From positions 1 through 24,163 of the forward strand of contig JBJEOB010000002.1 of NCBI GenBank assembly GCA_051880495.1: a stretch of 24,163 bases of DNA. The letters are read 5' to 3'. Source of the stretch: MGBC120314 sp051880495. Lineage in GTDB: Bacteria; Bacillota; Clostridia; Lachnospirales; Lachnospiraceae. Below the pieces are notes generated by a model. It saw only the letters and a list, made by a program, of their open reading frames with translations, had not been told where the DNA came from and made no database searches. Positions 1-6,817 of this stretch are shown here, one piece after another. Each line of letters begins with the position of its first letter. Within the stretch, counting starts at the first letter, position 1. Position numbers and translations under genes: made by a program.

Positions 1-108
1 TTTCATCAGACATGAATTGGAATCTGAATAACAGTACTTTTCTGCAAGTTCTCCATAGTTTGCAAGTACCGGAAAATCCTTTTCCAAAAATTCAAAGTTT
101 GAAACCAT
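1..108 (-). CDS. hsdR: Type I restriction enzyme R subunit (HsdR), N-terminal fragment
   Basis: Only the first 36 codons are inside the window; the gene runs off the left edge. The start is fixed by ATG at 108 with a perfect GGAGG about 6 bases upstream (112-118). The peptide begins MVSNFEFLEKDF and continues with PVLANYGELAEKYCYSD. This is recognisable as the usual opening of Firmicute HsdR/DEAD-box restriction subunits, which carry a DUF4145-like N-terminal domain before the nuclease and helicase domains. None of the catalytic parts are visible here. HsdR proteins translocate DNA and cleave unmodified DNA when complexed with HsdM and HsdS, which should lie to the left if the system is complete. 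It shares a strand with the small Cro-like regulator 88 bases upstream. The assignment rests on remembered N-terminal similarity only. Confidence 0.62.
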   Translation of the reverse strand, partial: MVSNFEFLEKDFPVLANYGELAEKYCYSDSNSCLMK

Positions 109-130
109 AGCTACCTCCTATCCTTCGTTT

Positions 131-161
131 AACTTCTTGATAATTTTTATTATCGGAAGTT
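131..161. repeat. Imperfect inverted repeat ahead of hsdR
   Basis: Arms AACTTC (131-136) and GAAGTT (156-161) enclose a second pair, GATAAT (139-144) and ATTATC (149-154), around a TTTT centre. It lies 23 bases upstream of the hsdR start and 35 bases after the regulator gene ends. It could be an operator for the adjacent Cro-like protein, an mRNA hairpin in the hsdR leader, or a weak AT-only terminator of the regulator gene. It lacks the GC-rich stem of a good terminator. Confidence 0.45.
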
Positions 162-196
162 AATACTAAAACGTATACATATTTGCCAGAATCAGC

Positions 197-406
197 TTAT
201 TCCTTATCTGGCACAAATTCCAAAATATCATCCAGCTTACAATCCAAGGTCAAGCATATCTTCTCTAATACACCCACTCTAACATCTTCATTTTTACCAA
301 GCTTTGCCATAGCATTGGTACTGATTTTGGCATCTTTTATAAGCTCAGTCTTCATTATTCCACGCTCATTCAAAATATCCCATAACTTACTATAGTTTAC
401 CGCCAT
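197..406 (-). CDS. Small Cro/C1-type (XRE) helix-turn-helix regulator, 69 aa
   Basis: The protein is almost only a helix-turn-helix: MAVNYSKLWDILNERG, then MKTELIKDAKISTNAMAKL (helices 2 and 3), then VLEKICLTLDCKLDDILEF, ending VPDKE. This matches the short YozG-like XRE family in Firmicutes, often found beside restriction-modification and other defence genes. An open frame extends upstream to 463, but ATG at 406 has AGGAGG in the right place (413-418), and the conserved MAV-Y-KLW opening starts there. A sigma-A promoter at 454-482 would place the RNA start inside the longer frame, which also argues for 406. The neighbours, with hsdR downstream and darTG upstream on the same strand, suggest control of the restriction system or autoregulation. 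That role is inference. Confidence 0.85.
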   Translation of the reverse strand: MAVNYSKLWDILNERGIMKTELIKDAKISTNAMAKLGKNEDVRVGVLEKICLTLDCKLDDILEFVPDKE

Positions 407-453
407 TTTAATCCTCCACTTTGATAAATGTTCAAACAATTTTTCTGAAATAT

Positions 454-482
454 ATTGTAACATTCTTTATCTTTTTTCTCAA
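454..482 (-). promoter_or_regulatory. Sigma-A promoter of the XRE regulator
   Basis: On the minus strand the -35 is TTGAGA (477-482) and the -10 is TACAAT (454-459), with a 17-base spacer. This predicts a leader of about 40 bases before the ATG at 406. The match to consensus is good at both boxes. Confidence 0.65.
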
Positions 483-505
483 TTGCAAATTGAAAATTGC
501 AATTT
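482..505. promoter_or_regulatory. Operator-like ATTGCAA repeats at the -35 of the XRE promoter
   Basis: ATTGCAA occurs at 482-488 and again at 496-502. The second copy sits in a perfect 12-bp palindrome, AAATTGCAATTT (494-505). The first copy touches the -35 box, so a bound protein would affect the promoter. Autoregulation by the adjacent Cro-like protein is the simplest reading. No binding evidence is available from sequence. Confidence 0.45.
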
Positions 506-506
506 A

Positions 507-734
507 CAAACTCTCTTGCTAGATACTATTATATCTAAGCCTATAAAAGTCCACCCTTTCAAAAATGCCGGTCAGATTTCTCTAACCAGCATTTCTTTAC
601 TTTGATTATCCATAAGAGGAAGACTTTCTTTTTCATTGCTCTTTATGAATGTAAGAATTTAACCCACTATATCCCTTGATTTTTCGCCATCTAAGAATTT
701 TTATCAGTTCTTAAAAGTTTTGAATGCAATTACA
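507..734. other. AT-rich intergenic stretch between darG and the XRE gene
   Basis: With 407-506, this makes a gene-free gap of about 330 bases. It holds a terminator hairpin (listed separately), a weak hairpin TAAGAA/TTCTTA (691-712) just past the darG stop, and no convincing gene. A 25-codon minus-strand frame (636 to 559) ends in the terminator and has no properly spaced ribosome binding site. Confidence 0.5.
561..594 (-). terminator. Intrinsic terminator downstream of darTG
   Basis: Read on the minus strand, AAATGCTGGT pairs with ACCGGCATTT (10 bp, one G-U) around a 12-base loop and runs into TTTTT ending at 561. It lies about 140 bases after the darG stop, so it would end the rlmD-darTG transcript before the regulator promoter. 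Confidence 0.6.
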
Positions 735-1769
735 TTATTTCCACATATTTGCATAAATCTCGTAATTTCCACAAATATCTTTTGTAACTATGTTTGTTTC
801 AACTAGATAATTTATACATTCTCTTATATAACTTTTAGAAAATCTTTTTGCTTTATCTTCTGACCATTCCTTAAAATACTTAACAATATTATCTTCAGAA
901 ATTTGATTATTCTTTTGAATAATAAATAGAACTGTCGCAACTCCCTCCAATTTTTTATCTGTTGCAATTTGATTCACATACGATGTTGCCTTATCAATTG
1001 CAGGAAGTAATTTCGCTAACTTTTCCTCTGTCTTTTTACTACATATTACCTTATATACTTGGTCATATGTGTCTTGTGAATTAGTTAAACCATAGTATTT
1101 TTGATATTCATTCAGAGATTTTGCGACAATATCGATAGAATGTGCGTATGGTCCATACTTCCATTTATCAAATTTAAAATACTCTTCTTCTAAAAAATAA
1201 TTTGTAAAATACCCTGCTTTCTGCAATCTTAATGAATTAAATTTTTTTAGATGCAGCCGAATTTGTAATAATACCAGTCCTGAAACACTTATGTCTGGTG
1301 CTTGTTTTGGCATTGCTTTATAGGAAATAGACGGTTCATACACCAAAAAATTATATTCCGTCTCATAATTTTGTAATTTATCAATAATAATGCTTTTTAC
1401 AACATTCCAATCAAGACCGCCATTTCCACATCCTAACGGTGGTATTGCAATTACTTTAGGTTTATATTCAGCAATAAATTTAACAAGTAAATCTAATCCT
1501 TTTTCGATGTAATCTATCTTAGATTTTTCCCGCCATTTATCTTTAGTTGGGAAATTTACTATCCAAACTCCATCTTCTTTGTAATAATGAATTGTACCAA
1601 TTCTAAGTTTACCTGATTTACACGCTTTTACATAATCAATATTATTTTGAGGAAAACGCATCTTAAACTGATATGCAATACCTTTCCCCATAAAACCTTC
1701 ACAATTAACTGTATTTATAAGGCAATCTGCACCAGAATCAAAAATATTACCCGTAACAAATTCTATCAT
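735..1769 (-). CDS. darG: DarG-type antitoxin: DNA ADP-ribosyl glycohydrolase with macro domain
   Basis: A 344-aa antitoxin that removes ADP-ribose from DNA and also binds and blocks DarT. Residues 1-150 or so form a macro domain: VTGNIFDSGADCLINTVNC, then GFMGKGIA (26-32), NFPTKDKWR (72-80, with the family's conserved lysine) and IPPLGCGNGGLDW (109-121). The C-terminal part contains LQKAGYF (182-188) and KYGPYAHSI (204-212), the pattern seen in the DarT-binding region of DarG proteins. The start at 1769 is chosen over the longer frame to 1853 because AGGAGG lies at 1775-1780 and the macro fold begins at MIEFVTGN; the longer version would overlap darT. DarT ends 25 bases upstream, giving the usual toxin-antitoxin order. 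The locus is visibly more AT-rich than rlmD upstream, consistent with acquisition by transfer. Confidence 0.9.
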   Translation of the reverse strand: MIEFVTGNIFDSGADCLINTVNCEGFMGKGIAYQFKMRFPQNNIDYVKACKSGKLRIGTIHYYKEDGVWIVNFPTKDKWREKSKIDYIEKGLDLLVKFIAEYKPKVIAIPPLGCGNGGLDWNVVKSIIIDKLQNYETEYNFLVYEPSISYKAMPKQAPDISVSGLVLLQIRLHLKKFNSLRLQKAGYFTNYFLEEEYFKFDKWKYGPYAHSIDIVAKSLNEYQKYYGLTNSQDTYDQVYKVICSKKTEEKLAKLLPAIDKATSYVNQIATDKKLEGVATVLFIIQKNNQISEDNIVKYFKEWSEDKAKRFSKSYIRECINYLVETNIVTKDICGNYEIYANMWK

Positions 1770-1794
1770 GGTGTCCTCCTTTCCAATATCATAA

Positions 1795-2394
1795 TCACTC
1801 ATTAAACCAAACGCCCATAACATTAATAAATGGTGGTGGGAAATCAACTCCATTTTCGTTCAAAATATATATAGTTTTTTCCTTAACATCTTCTGACGGA
1901 ACATAGATACATTTAAAATGATTAATTGGAATAGTTTTTTCAGTTAGACATTCTGCCATTTTTACATGTTTAGCATAATCATCTATTCGATTTTTTTCCA
2001 TCATAGTACCCCAATCTATCCTCTGAAACCCCTCATCATAATCATATAATATACATTCTTCTGCTGACAAAGGATGCAGTGGAAGTATTTTAAAATGATT
2101 CATTCTTGCTAACTCTCTGTCAAAACATAAGTATATCATATCCTGTTCTTGATATGAATGTTTTACTGCAACATCAAAAGCTGAATATGGATGAAAATGA
2201 AACGGTGTATATGCATCTAAGCCCAATTCTGTTCTCTTTGATATTATTTCAGGATTTGCAATATCTCCAAAATTAATCTTTTGCTCAATTACTTTTTCCC
2301 TTGGTAGTAAACCATATTTTATAATGGACTCCAAATTGTCAAGCTTTGTTAAATGATATAATAGTTTACCTGTCTTTGCTGTCTCTATGCCCAT
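1795..2394 (-). CDS. darT: DarT-type toxin: DNA ADP-ribosyltransferase (DUF4433)
   Basis: A 199-aa enzyme of the DarT family, which uses NAD+ to ADP-ribosylate bases in single-stranded DNA and so blocks replication; such systems act in phage defence. Visible family features are YHLTKLDNLESII with H14 (NAD-binding start), SKRTEL with R54, the segment PFHFHPYSAFDVAVK (64-78), and KMAECL with the likely catalytic glutamate E148. The usual residues are present, so the toxin looks intact. The start at 2394 has AGGAGA at normal spacing. The gene begins 15 bases after the stop of the methyltransferase tail and is followed by darG, so all are probably co-transcribed. Whether it is DarT1-like or DarT2-like, and which base it modifies, cannot be settled by eye. 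Confidence 0.88.
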   Translation of the reverse strand: MGIETAKTGKLLYHLTKLDNLESIIKYGLLPREKVIEQKINFGDIANPEIISKRTELGLDAYTPFHFHPYSAFDVAVKHSYQEQDMIYLCFDRELARMNHFKILPLHPLSAEECILYDYDEGFQRIDWGTMMEKNRIDDYAKHVKMAECLTEKTIPINHFKCIYVPSEDVKEKTIYILNENGVDFPPPFINVMGVWFNE

Positions 2395-2409
2395 AATTAT
2401 CTCCTCTGC

Positions 2410-2688
2410 TCAAATTTCTCTATAGTGCCTCAACGCATCCTTAATATACTCCACCTTCTCCTGCGGACACTGCTTCACCTCTGGATTCTCTTTCTTGGAC
2501 TTATTATAATTCACACCCATATCCAGCCCACACATACGCTTCACCTGTGCAATATAAGAAGTATGCACATTCACGCCATACTTATCTTTCACATAATCTT
2601 TAATCTCCGCATAAGTCGCCTTGCTCTCCGCACTCGTCACATCAAACTCATCCAACTCCAACTCCACCTCAACATAATCATCAGCCTT
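2410..2688 (-). pseudogene. Detached C-terminal tail of the rRNA methyltransferase (frameshifted)
   Basis: An open frame of 92 codons starts right at the rlmD stop but in the +1 frame. It reads KADDYVEVELELDEFD, then ESKATYAEIKDYV, YIAQVKRMCG, NYNKSKKE and ends KVEYIKDALRHYREI. I recall this module as a C-terminal extension of 23S rRNA uracil methyltransferases in Lachnospiraceae. Skipping one A in the AAA at the end of rlmD would join ...LLSKLK to ADDYVEVE smoothly. No ATG and no ribosome binding site precede it; the first in-frame alternative start is GTG at 2667 without a Shine-Dalgarno. Most likely it is a recent frameshift or an assembly error; independent translation or programmed +1 shifting is less likely. 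The conserved helical module may bind nucleic acid, which is a guess. Confidence 0.6.
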
Positions 2689-4048
2689 TCAGTTTGGACA
2701 AAAGAACTACACTCTCGCAATGTCCTGTGCCGGGGAACATATCAATTGCACACGCCTTCACCACGCGGTAACCGGACTCCTGGAATACGGCAAGGTCACG
2801 TATCAGGCTGGTTGGCTTGCAGGAGATGTAAACCAGATGCTCCACACCATAATCGATAATTTTGGTAAGTGCCTTTGGATGAATTCCATCCCTTGGGGGA
2901 TCGAGGATAATCATGTCCGGTTTTTCGGTGATGTCATCCAGAACCTTTAGCACATCGCCGGCTAAGAACTCACAGTTGTCAAGCCCGTTTAACGCAGCAT
3001 TTTGCTTTGCCGCCTCCACAGCCTCAGCAATAATCTCCACGCCTACAACTTTCTTGGCAACCGGCGCTATAATCTGGGCAATCGTTCCTGTGCCGCTGTA
3101 TAAATCGAATACAGTCCGGCCTGCCACATCACCGATATATTCACGTGCTGTCTGATAAAGCACCTCAGCGCCGAGAGAGTTGGTCTGGAAGAATGAAAAA
3201 GGAGTAATTTTAAATTTGAGACCGAGAAGCTCTTCATAAAAATAATCCTGTCCGTAGAGGATTTCTGTCGAATCATTCTGTACGATGTCAGCAAGGCTGT
3301 CGTTAAATGTATGTAAAATGCCAACAACCTTTCCGGAAAGCGGGAGTGCCGGAATGTCATTTATAAGGGCAGAAAAGTCAAGCTGATACTGGGTTGTGGT
3401 TACAATGTCAACAAGTATTTCCTGCGTCTTTACTGCTTTGCGGACCAGAAGATGTCTGAAATATCCCTCGTGGCTCATTTTGTGGAGGAACGGAAGACCT
3501 GATTCTGATGCAAATGCGAGGACACAGTTGAGGATTGCGTTGTAATCCGAATCAACGATTTTACAGCCGTTCACTGTTACGATGTCGTGGAAGCTGCCAC
3601 GCTTATGCATACCGAGGGCAAGAGGGCCGTCCTTGACTTCATCGCCGAAGGAATATTCCATCTTGTTTCGATAGCTTTCATGACGCGGACTTGCCTTGAT
3701 GCCCTGGAATTCGTATTCGTAGTCTGCAACAGAGTCAAGAAGGCCCTTTATTTGATTTTTCTTGATGTTTAGCTGTTCATCGTATGACACGGTCTGGTAA
3801 ATGCAGCCTCCGCATTGTCCAAAATGCCGGCAGGCTTCATTGGTTTCGATTGGCGATTTTTCGAGGATTTCAACAACCCGTCCTTCTGCCTTGCCTTTTC
3901 TTAACTTGTTTATCTGAACATTTATTTTCTGACCCGGGATGGTGTTCTTTACGATGATTTTGTTATCCACGCCTTCTGCTGCCACAATTCCTTTGTTAGG
4001 GAAATCCACTCTTTCCACGGTTCCCTGTAAAATATCACCCTTCTTCAT
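2681..4048 (-). CDS. rlmD: 23S rRNA (uracil-5-)-methyltransferase, RlmD/RlmCD family
   Basis: A 455-aa SAM-dependent enzyme that makes 5-methyluridine in 23S rRNA; in Firmicutes one enzyme (RlmCD) often serves both U747 and U1939. The N-terminal 65 residues are a TRAM RNA-binding domain. Cysteines C73, C79, C82 (CRHFGQCGGC) and C162 fit the 4Fe-4S cluster set. The SAM-binding loop FDLYSGTGTI is at 334-343, DPPRDG at 393-398, the catalytic cysteine is C420 (YISCKP), and the general base motif is HCES with E445. All catalytic parts are present. The start at 4048 has GGAGA upstream. The gene ends in KLKG followed by stop; the conserved tail continues in another frame, so the protein may be shorter than its relatives. 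darTG follows closely and shares its transcript. Confidence 0.92.
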   Translation of the reverse strand: MKKGDILQGTVERVDFPNKGIVAAEGVDNKIIVKNTIPGQKINVQINKLRKGKAEGRVVEILEKSPIETNEACRHFGQCGGCIYQTVSYDEQLNIKKNQIKGLLDSVADYEYEFQGIKASPRHESYRNKMEYSFGDEVKDGPLALGMHKRGSFHDIVTVNGCKIVDSDYNAILNCVLAFASESGLPFLHKMSHEGYFRHLLVRKAVKTQEILVDIVTTTQYQLDFSALINDIPALPLSGKVVGILHTFNDSLADIVQNDSTEILYGQDYFYEELLGLKFKITPFSFFQTNSLGAEVLYQTAREYIGDVAGRTVFDLYSGTGTIAQIIAPVAKKVVGVEIIAEAVEAAKQNAALNGLDNCEFLAGDVLKVLDDITEKPDMIILDPPRDGIHPKALTKIIDYGVEHLVYISCKPTSLIRDLAVFQESGYRVVKACAIDMFPGTGHCESVVLLSKLKG

Positions 4049-4078
4049 GTTATCTCCAATTCATGTTATTATTTTTTA

Positions 4079-4156
4079 GCACTCTTCCAATCCGCCACAG
4101 TGCGTTCCTCGCGGAGCGTTTTTTGTATAATAGGAAATTTCCTATTATACAAAAAA
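4079..4156. repeat. Palindromic repeat element with a perfect 38-bp palindrome
   Basis: Positions 4119-4156 form a perfect palindrome with 19-base arms, the left arm being TTTTTTGTATAATAGGAAA. To its left lie two small hairpins: GCACT/AGTGC (4079-4103) and CGTTCC-TCGC-GGAGCG (4103-4118), the second running straight into T6 like a plus-strand terminator. No plus-strand gene lies upstream for it to serve. One arm recurs exactly at 15014-15032. This looks like a dispersed REP- or MITE-like element, or a paired terminator unit, between rlmD and the small membrane gene. Confidence 0.65.
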
Positions 4157-4188
4157 CCGCCAGACTGCGCACACAATCCGGCGGTTTT
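4151..4188 (-). terminator. Intrinsic terminator of the small membrane protein gene
   Basis: On the minus strand AAAACCGCC (4188-4180) pairs with GGCGGTTTT (4161-4153), extended by GA/TC inside the loop, and is followed by TTTTTT. It starts 14 bases after the stop at 4202. The T run flows into the palindrome at 4119-4156. Confidence 0.8.
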
Positions 4189-4201
4189 GCTTCAACTGTA
4201 A

Positions 4202-4471
4202 TTATTCTTCATCGCCAGCTTCTTCATCTTCAAAGAAGTCGTCGTCAAAATCATCATCGAAGTCTTCTTCGAAATCATCAAGATAATCCGGTGTGAAATA
4301 ACGGTATACGGCATATGCGATTGCTGCCACGGCTACTACCGCACCGATAACTGCAAGAATACATACAACAGGATTGCATGACTTCTTCTCCTCAACAACG
4401 ATTTCCTTCTTCTTACCAAAATCATTTAACTTAGCTGCTGCAAGTAATTCTTCTAATTTATTCATATTCAT
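4202..4471 (-). CDS. Small single-span membrane protein with acidic tail
   Basis: An 89-aa protein of unknown function. Residues 1-30 are charged and hydrophilic (MNMNKLEELLAAAKLND, then KKKEIVVEEKK). A membrane segment spans about 35-58 (VVCILAVIGAVVAVAAIAYAV). The last 27 residues are almost all D, E and F. The acidic end could bind cations or basic proteins on one side of the membrane, but no family was recognised. ATG at 4471 follows AAAGGATG; ATG at 4465 is an alternative. It has its own extended -10 promoter and its own terminator, so it is a one-gene unit between pcrA and rlmD. Similar short proteins with an acidic tail are common in Lachnospiraceae by my recollection. Confidence 0.75.
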   Translation of the reverse strand: MNMNKLEELLAAAKLNDFGKKKEIVVEEKKSCNPVVCILAVIGAVVAVAAIAYAVYRYFTPDYLDDFEEDFDDDFDDDFFEDEEAGDEE

Positions 4472-4511
4472 AAAGGCACATCCTTTCCCTTAAATATTTC
4501 CACTTTTGAAT

Positions 4512-4520
4512 ATTATAACA
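4512..4520 (-). promoter_or_regulatory. Extended -10 promoter of the small membrane protein gene
   Basis: On the minus strand TGTTATAAT gives a TGn-TATAAT extended -10 about 41 bases before the ATG. No good -35 is seen 16-18 bases upstream, which would lie in the pcrA 3' end. The motif suggests transcription separate from pcrA. Confidence 0.5.
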
Positions 4521-4537
4521 CTAAATGCGTTATTTTA

Positions 4538-6802
4538 CTACTGTTTTTTTAATTTTGCAAAGCTTGCAAACATTTTTTTGACACCAAAATTCTGAAAATC
4601 GACCGTTACCTCGTAGTCTCTTCCGCCTTCAACTATGGACTTGACCACACCGGTTCCGAATTTAATATGTGAAACCGTATCACCGACATCGTATTCCAGC
4701 TTATCAGCCTTGGGATTGCCGATTGGCTTTGGTGCTGAATAATTAGTTTTTTGAACAGAAGGCATAAAATCAGGTTTTATCACCGGTTTACCAAATCCAC
4801 CCACTGACTGTGCCTGTACAAATGACGGTTTTGCCTGGGCTCTGTAACCTGCAGTAAAACCCTGCTCTCTCTTTTCAAGCAATAATGGCGGTATTTCCTT
4901 AACAAAACGGGATACAGGATTATATGATGTTTCGCCTCGTATCATTCGCTGTCTTGCGCAGCTTATGTTCAGAGACTTCATTGCTCTCGTTATTCCTACA
5001 TAGCAAAGGCGTCTCTCCTCCTCAATGTCATCCATATTTCCAGAGGAAATCGTCATATAGCTTGGGAATAATCCGTCTTCCATTCCGACAAGATATACTG
5101 CCGGAAATTCGAGTCCCTTGGCACTGTGAAGTGTCATAAGAGATACACGGTTGACCGATTCATCCATGTTATCTATATCAGCAACGAGCGCAACCTCCTC
5201 CAAAAATCCGCTAAGTGTCGGCTCTTCTTCGGCATTTTCCATGTATGTCGAAGCCTTTGACACAAGTTCGTCAAGGTTAGACAGTCTGTCAGCAACTTCA
5301 TCATCGGTGTCGGCTTCTGATTCGATAACACTTCTGTATTCGGTGCTTTCGATGACTTCCTTTATAAATTCATCTACCGGCATTGATGAAGCCTTGCTTT
5401 TTAAGACACTGATAAAATCAGTAAATGCTTCTATCTTTGACGCTGCTTTACCTATTCCCGGAACATCGTCTATCATGTCAAGGGCGTCAAAGAAATTGTA
5501 ATCCCTCTCGATTGCATAAGTATCAATCTTGGCAATGGTAGTGGCACCAATGCCTCTTTTGGGAACATTTATGATTCGCTTGACCGCTATATCATCCAGT
5601 CCGTTATCGACAGTTTTTAAATATGCAAGAATATCCTTGATTTCCTTGCGCTGGTAGAAATTCACACCGCCATATACCCTGTAAGGGACATTGGCAGTTA
5701 TAAACCTTTCTTCAAGTGCTCTCGACTGTGCGTTGGTTCTGTAAAGCACGGCACAGTCCTTGTAGGAATAGCCTTCCTTTAAGACCTTTTCTTTTATGTC
5801 ATTTACAACGCCCTCTGCTTCTTCAATGCCGTTGTCATATACGGTAAAAATGACTTTATCTCCTTCGCCCTTATCAGACCAGAGTGCCTTGTCCTTTCGA
5901 CCGAGATTATGTTTTATGACTCCGTTGGCGGCATTAAGAATATTACCCATTGAACGGTAATTCTGCTCGAGCTTAATTACGCAGGCATTAGGGTATGTGT
6001 CCTCAAAATTTAAAATATTGCCGATATTGGCACCACGGAATTTATAAATTGACTGGTCATCATCACCGACAACACACAGATTCTCATATTTTGCCGCAAG
6101 CAGACTTACAAATTTGAACTGTGCCGTGTTGGTATCCTGGTACTCGTCAACCATGATATATTTAAAACGTTCCTGATAAAATGTAAGAACATCAGGAAAT
6201 TCTCTGAAAAGTTCTACCGTAAGACATATAAGGTCATCAAAATCCACCGCATTATTTTTCTTTAGTGTTTCCTGATATTCGCGGTAAATTTCTGCGGTCA
6301 TTCTCTCCGCATAATTTCCACCTGCATTTATATACATCTCATCAGGACTGATAAGTTCATCCTTGGCAGAAGAAATCGCCCCAAGTATGGTGCGTTCCTT
6401 ATACAGCTTTGTATCAAGATTTCTTCTCTTTATTATGTCTTTTACCACGCTTTTCTGGTCGTCAGTATCGTAGATGGTAAAATTGGTGCCATAGCCGAGA
6501 CGGTCTATGAAACGGCGTAAGATTCGTACGCATGTTGAGTGAAACGTACATACCCAGACACTTTCTGAACCGTATCCGATAAGATTATCCACTCTTTCAC
6601 GCATTTCCTTTGCCGCCTTGTTAGTAAAGGTTATCGCCATAATGTTATATGGGTTAACCTGTTTCTCCTCAATAAGATAAGCAATTCTGTGTGTAAGTAC
6701 CCTGGTTTTACCAGAGCCCGCTCCTGCAAGAAGCAGAACCGGGCCCTCTGTTGTAAATACACCTTTTTTTTGCTGTTCATTTAATGTATCATAAATACTC
6801 AT
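4538..6802 (-). CDS. pcrA: ATP-dependent DNA helicase PcrA (UvrD/Rep superfamily 1)
   Basis: A 754-aa 3'-to-5' helicase of replication, repair and transcription-conflict resolution. Motifs in order: Q motif LNEQQKKGV (7-15), Walker A GAGSGKT (27-33), motif Ia ITFTNKAAKEMRER (57-70), Walker B DEYQDTN (219-225), motif III VGDDDQSIYKFRGA (245-258), motif IV EQNYRS (279-284), motif V LMTLHSAKGLEFP, motif VI RRLCYVGITRA. The C-terminal 50 residues (VGDTVSHIKFGTGVV) form the Tudor-like domain that binds RNA polymerase. Length and motifs are normal. ATG at 6802 follows AGGAAG and lies 15 bases after the SPFH gene stop, so pcrA is the last gene of the pspA-ydj run and probably shares transcripts with it. 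No obvious separate promoter was found in the short gap. Confidence 0.97.
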   Translation of the reverse strand: MSIYDTLNEQQKKGVFTTEGPVLLLAGAGSGKTRVLTHRIAYLIEEKQVNPYNIMAITFTNKAAKEMRERVDNLIGYGSESVWVCTFHSTCVRILRRFIDRLGYGTNFTIYDTDDQKSVVKDIIKRRNLDTKLYKERTILGAISSAKDELISPDEMYINAGGNYAERMTAEIYREYQETLKKNNAVDFDDLICLTVELFREFPDVLTFYQERFKYIMVDEYQDTNTAQFKFVSLLAAKYENLCVVGDDDQSIYKFRGANIGNILNFEDTYPNACVIKLEQNYRSMGNILNAANGVIKHNLGRKDKALWSDKGEGDKVIFTVYDNGIEEAEGVVNDIKEKVLKEGYSYKDCAVLYRTNAQSRALEERFITANVPYRVYGGVNFYQRKEIKDILAYLKTVDNGLDDIAVKRIINVPKRGIGATTIAKIDTYAIERDYNFFDALDMIDDVPGIGKAASKIEAFTDFISVLKSKASSMPVDEFIKEVIESTEYRSVIESEADTDDEVADRLSNLDELVSKASTYMENAEEEPTLSGFLEEVALVADIDNMDESVNRVSLMTLHSAKGLEFPAVYLVGMEDGLFPSYMTISSGNMDDIEEERRLCYVGITRAMKSLNISCARQRMIRGETSYNPVSRFVKEIPPLLLEKREQGFTAGYRAQAKPSFVQAQSVGGFGKPVIKPDFMPSVQKTNYSAPKPIGNPKADKLEYDVGDTVSHIKFGTGVVKSIVEGGRDYEVTVDFQNFGVKKMFASFAKLKKQ

Positions 6803-6817
6803 AAAAAACTTCCTGTA

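Noticed and set aside
559..636. A 25-codon minus-strand reading frame with a hydrophobic-basic peptide between darG and the XRE gene.
   Set aside because: The purine-rich stretch upstream is too close to the ATG to be a ribosome binding site, and the frame runs through the terminator hairpin, so it is not supported as a gene.
2425..2859. A 144-codon plus-strand open frame opposite rlmD and its tail.
   Set aside because: It is histidine- and leucine-rich low-complexity translation typical of the shadow of a real gene, with no start signal.
4119..4156. Divergent promoters from the TGTATAAT words in the palindrome.
   Set aside because: No -35 boxes lie at proper spacing, and the distance to both flanking starts or the direction does not suit; kept as a repeat instead.
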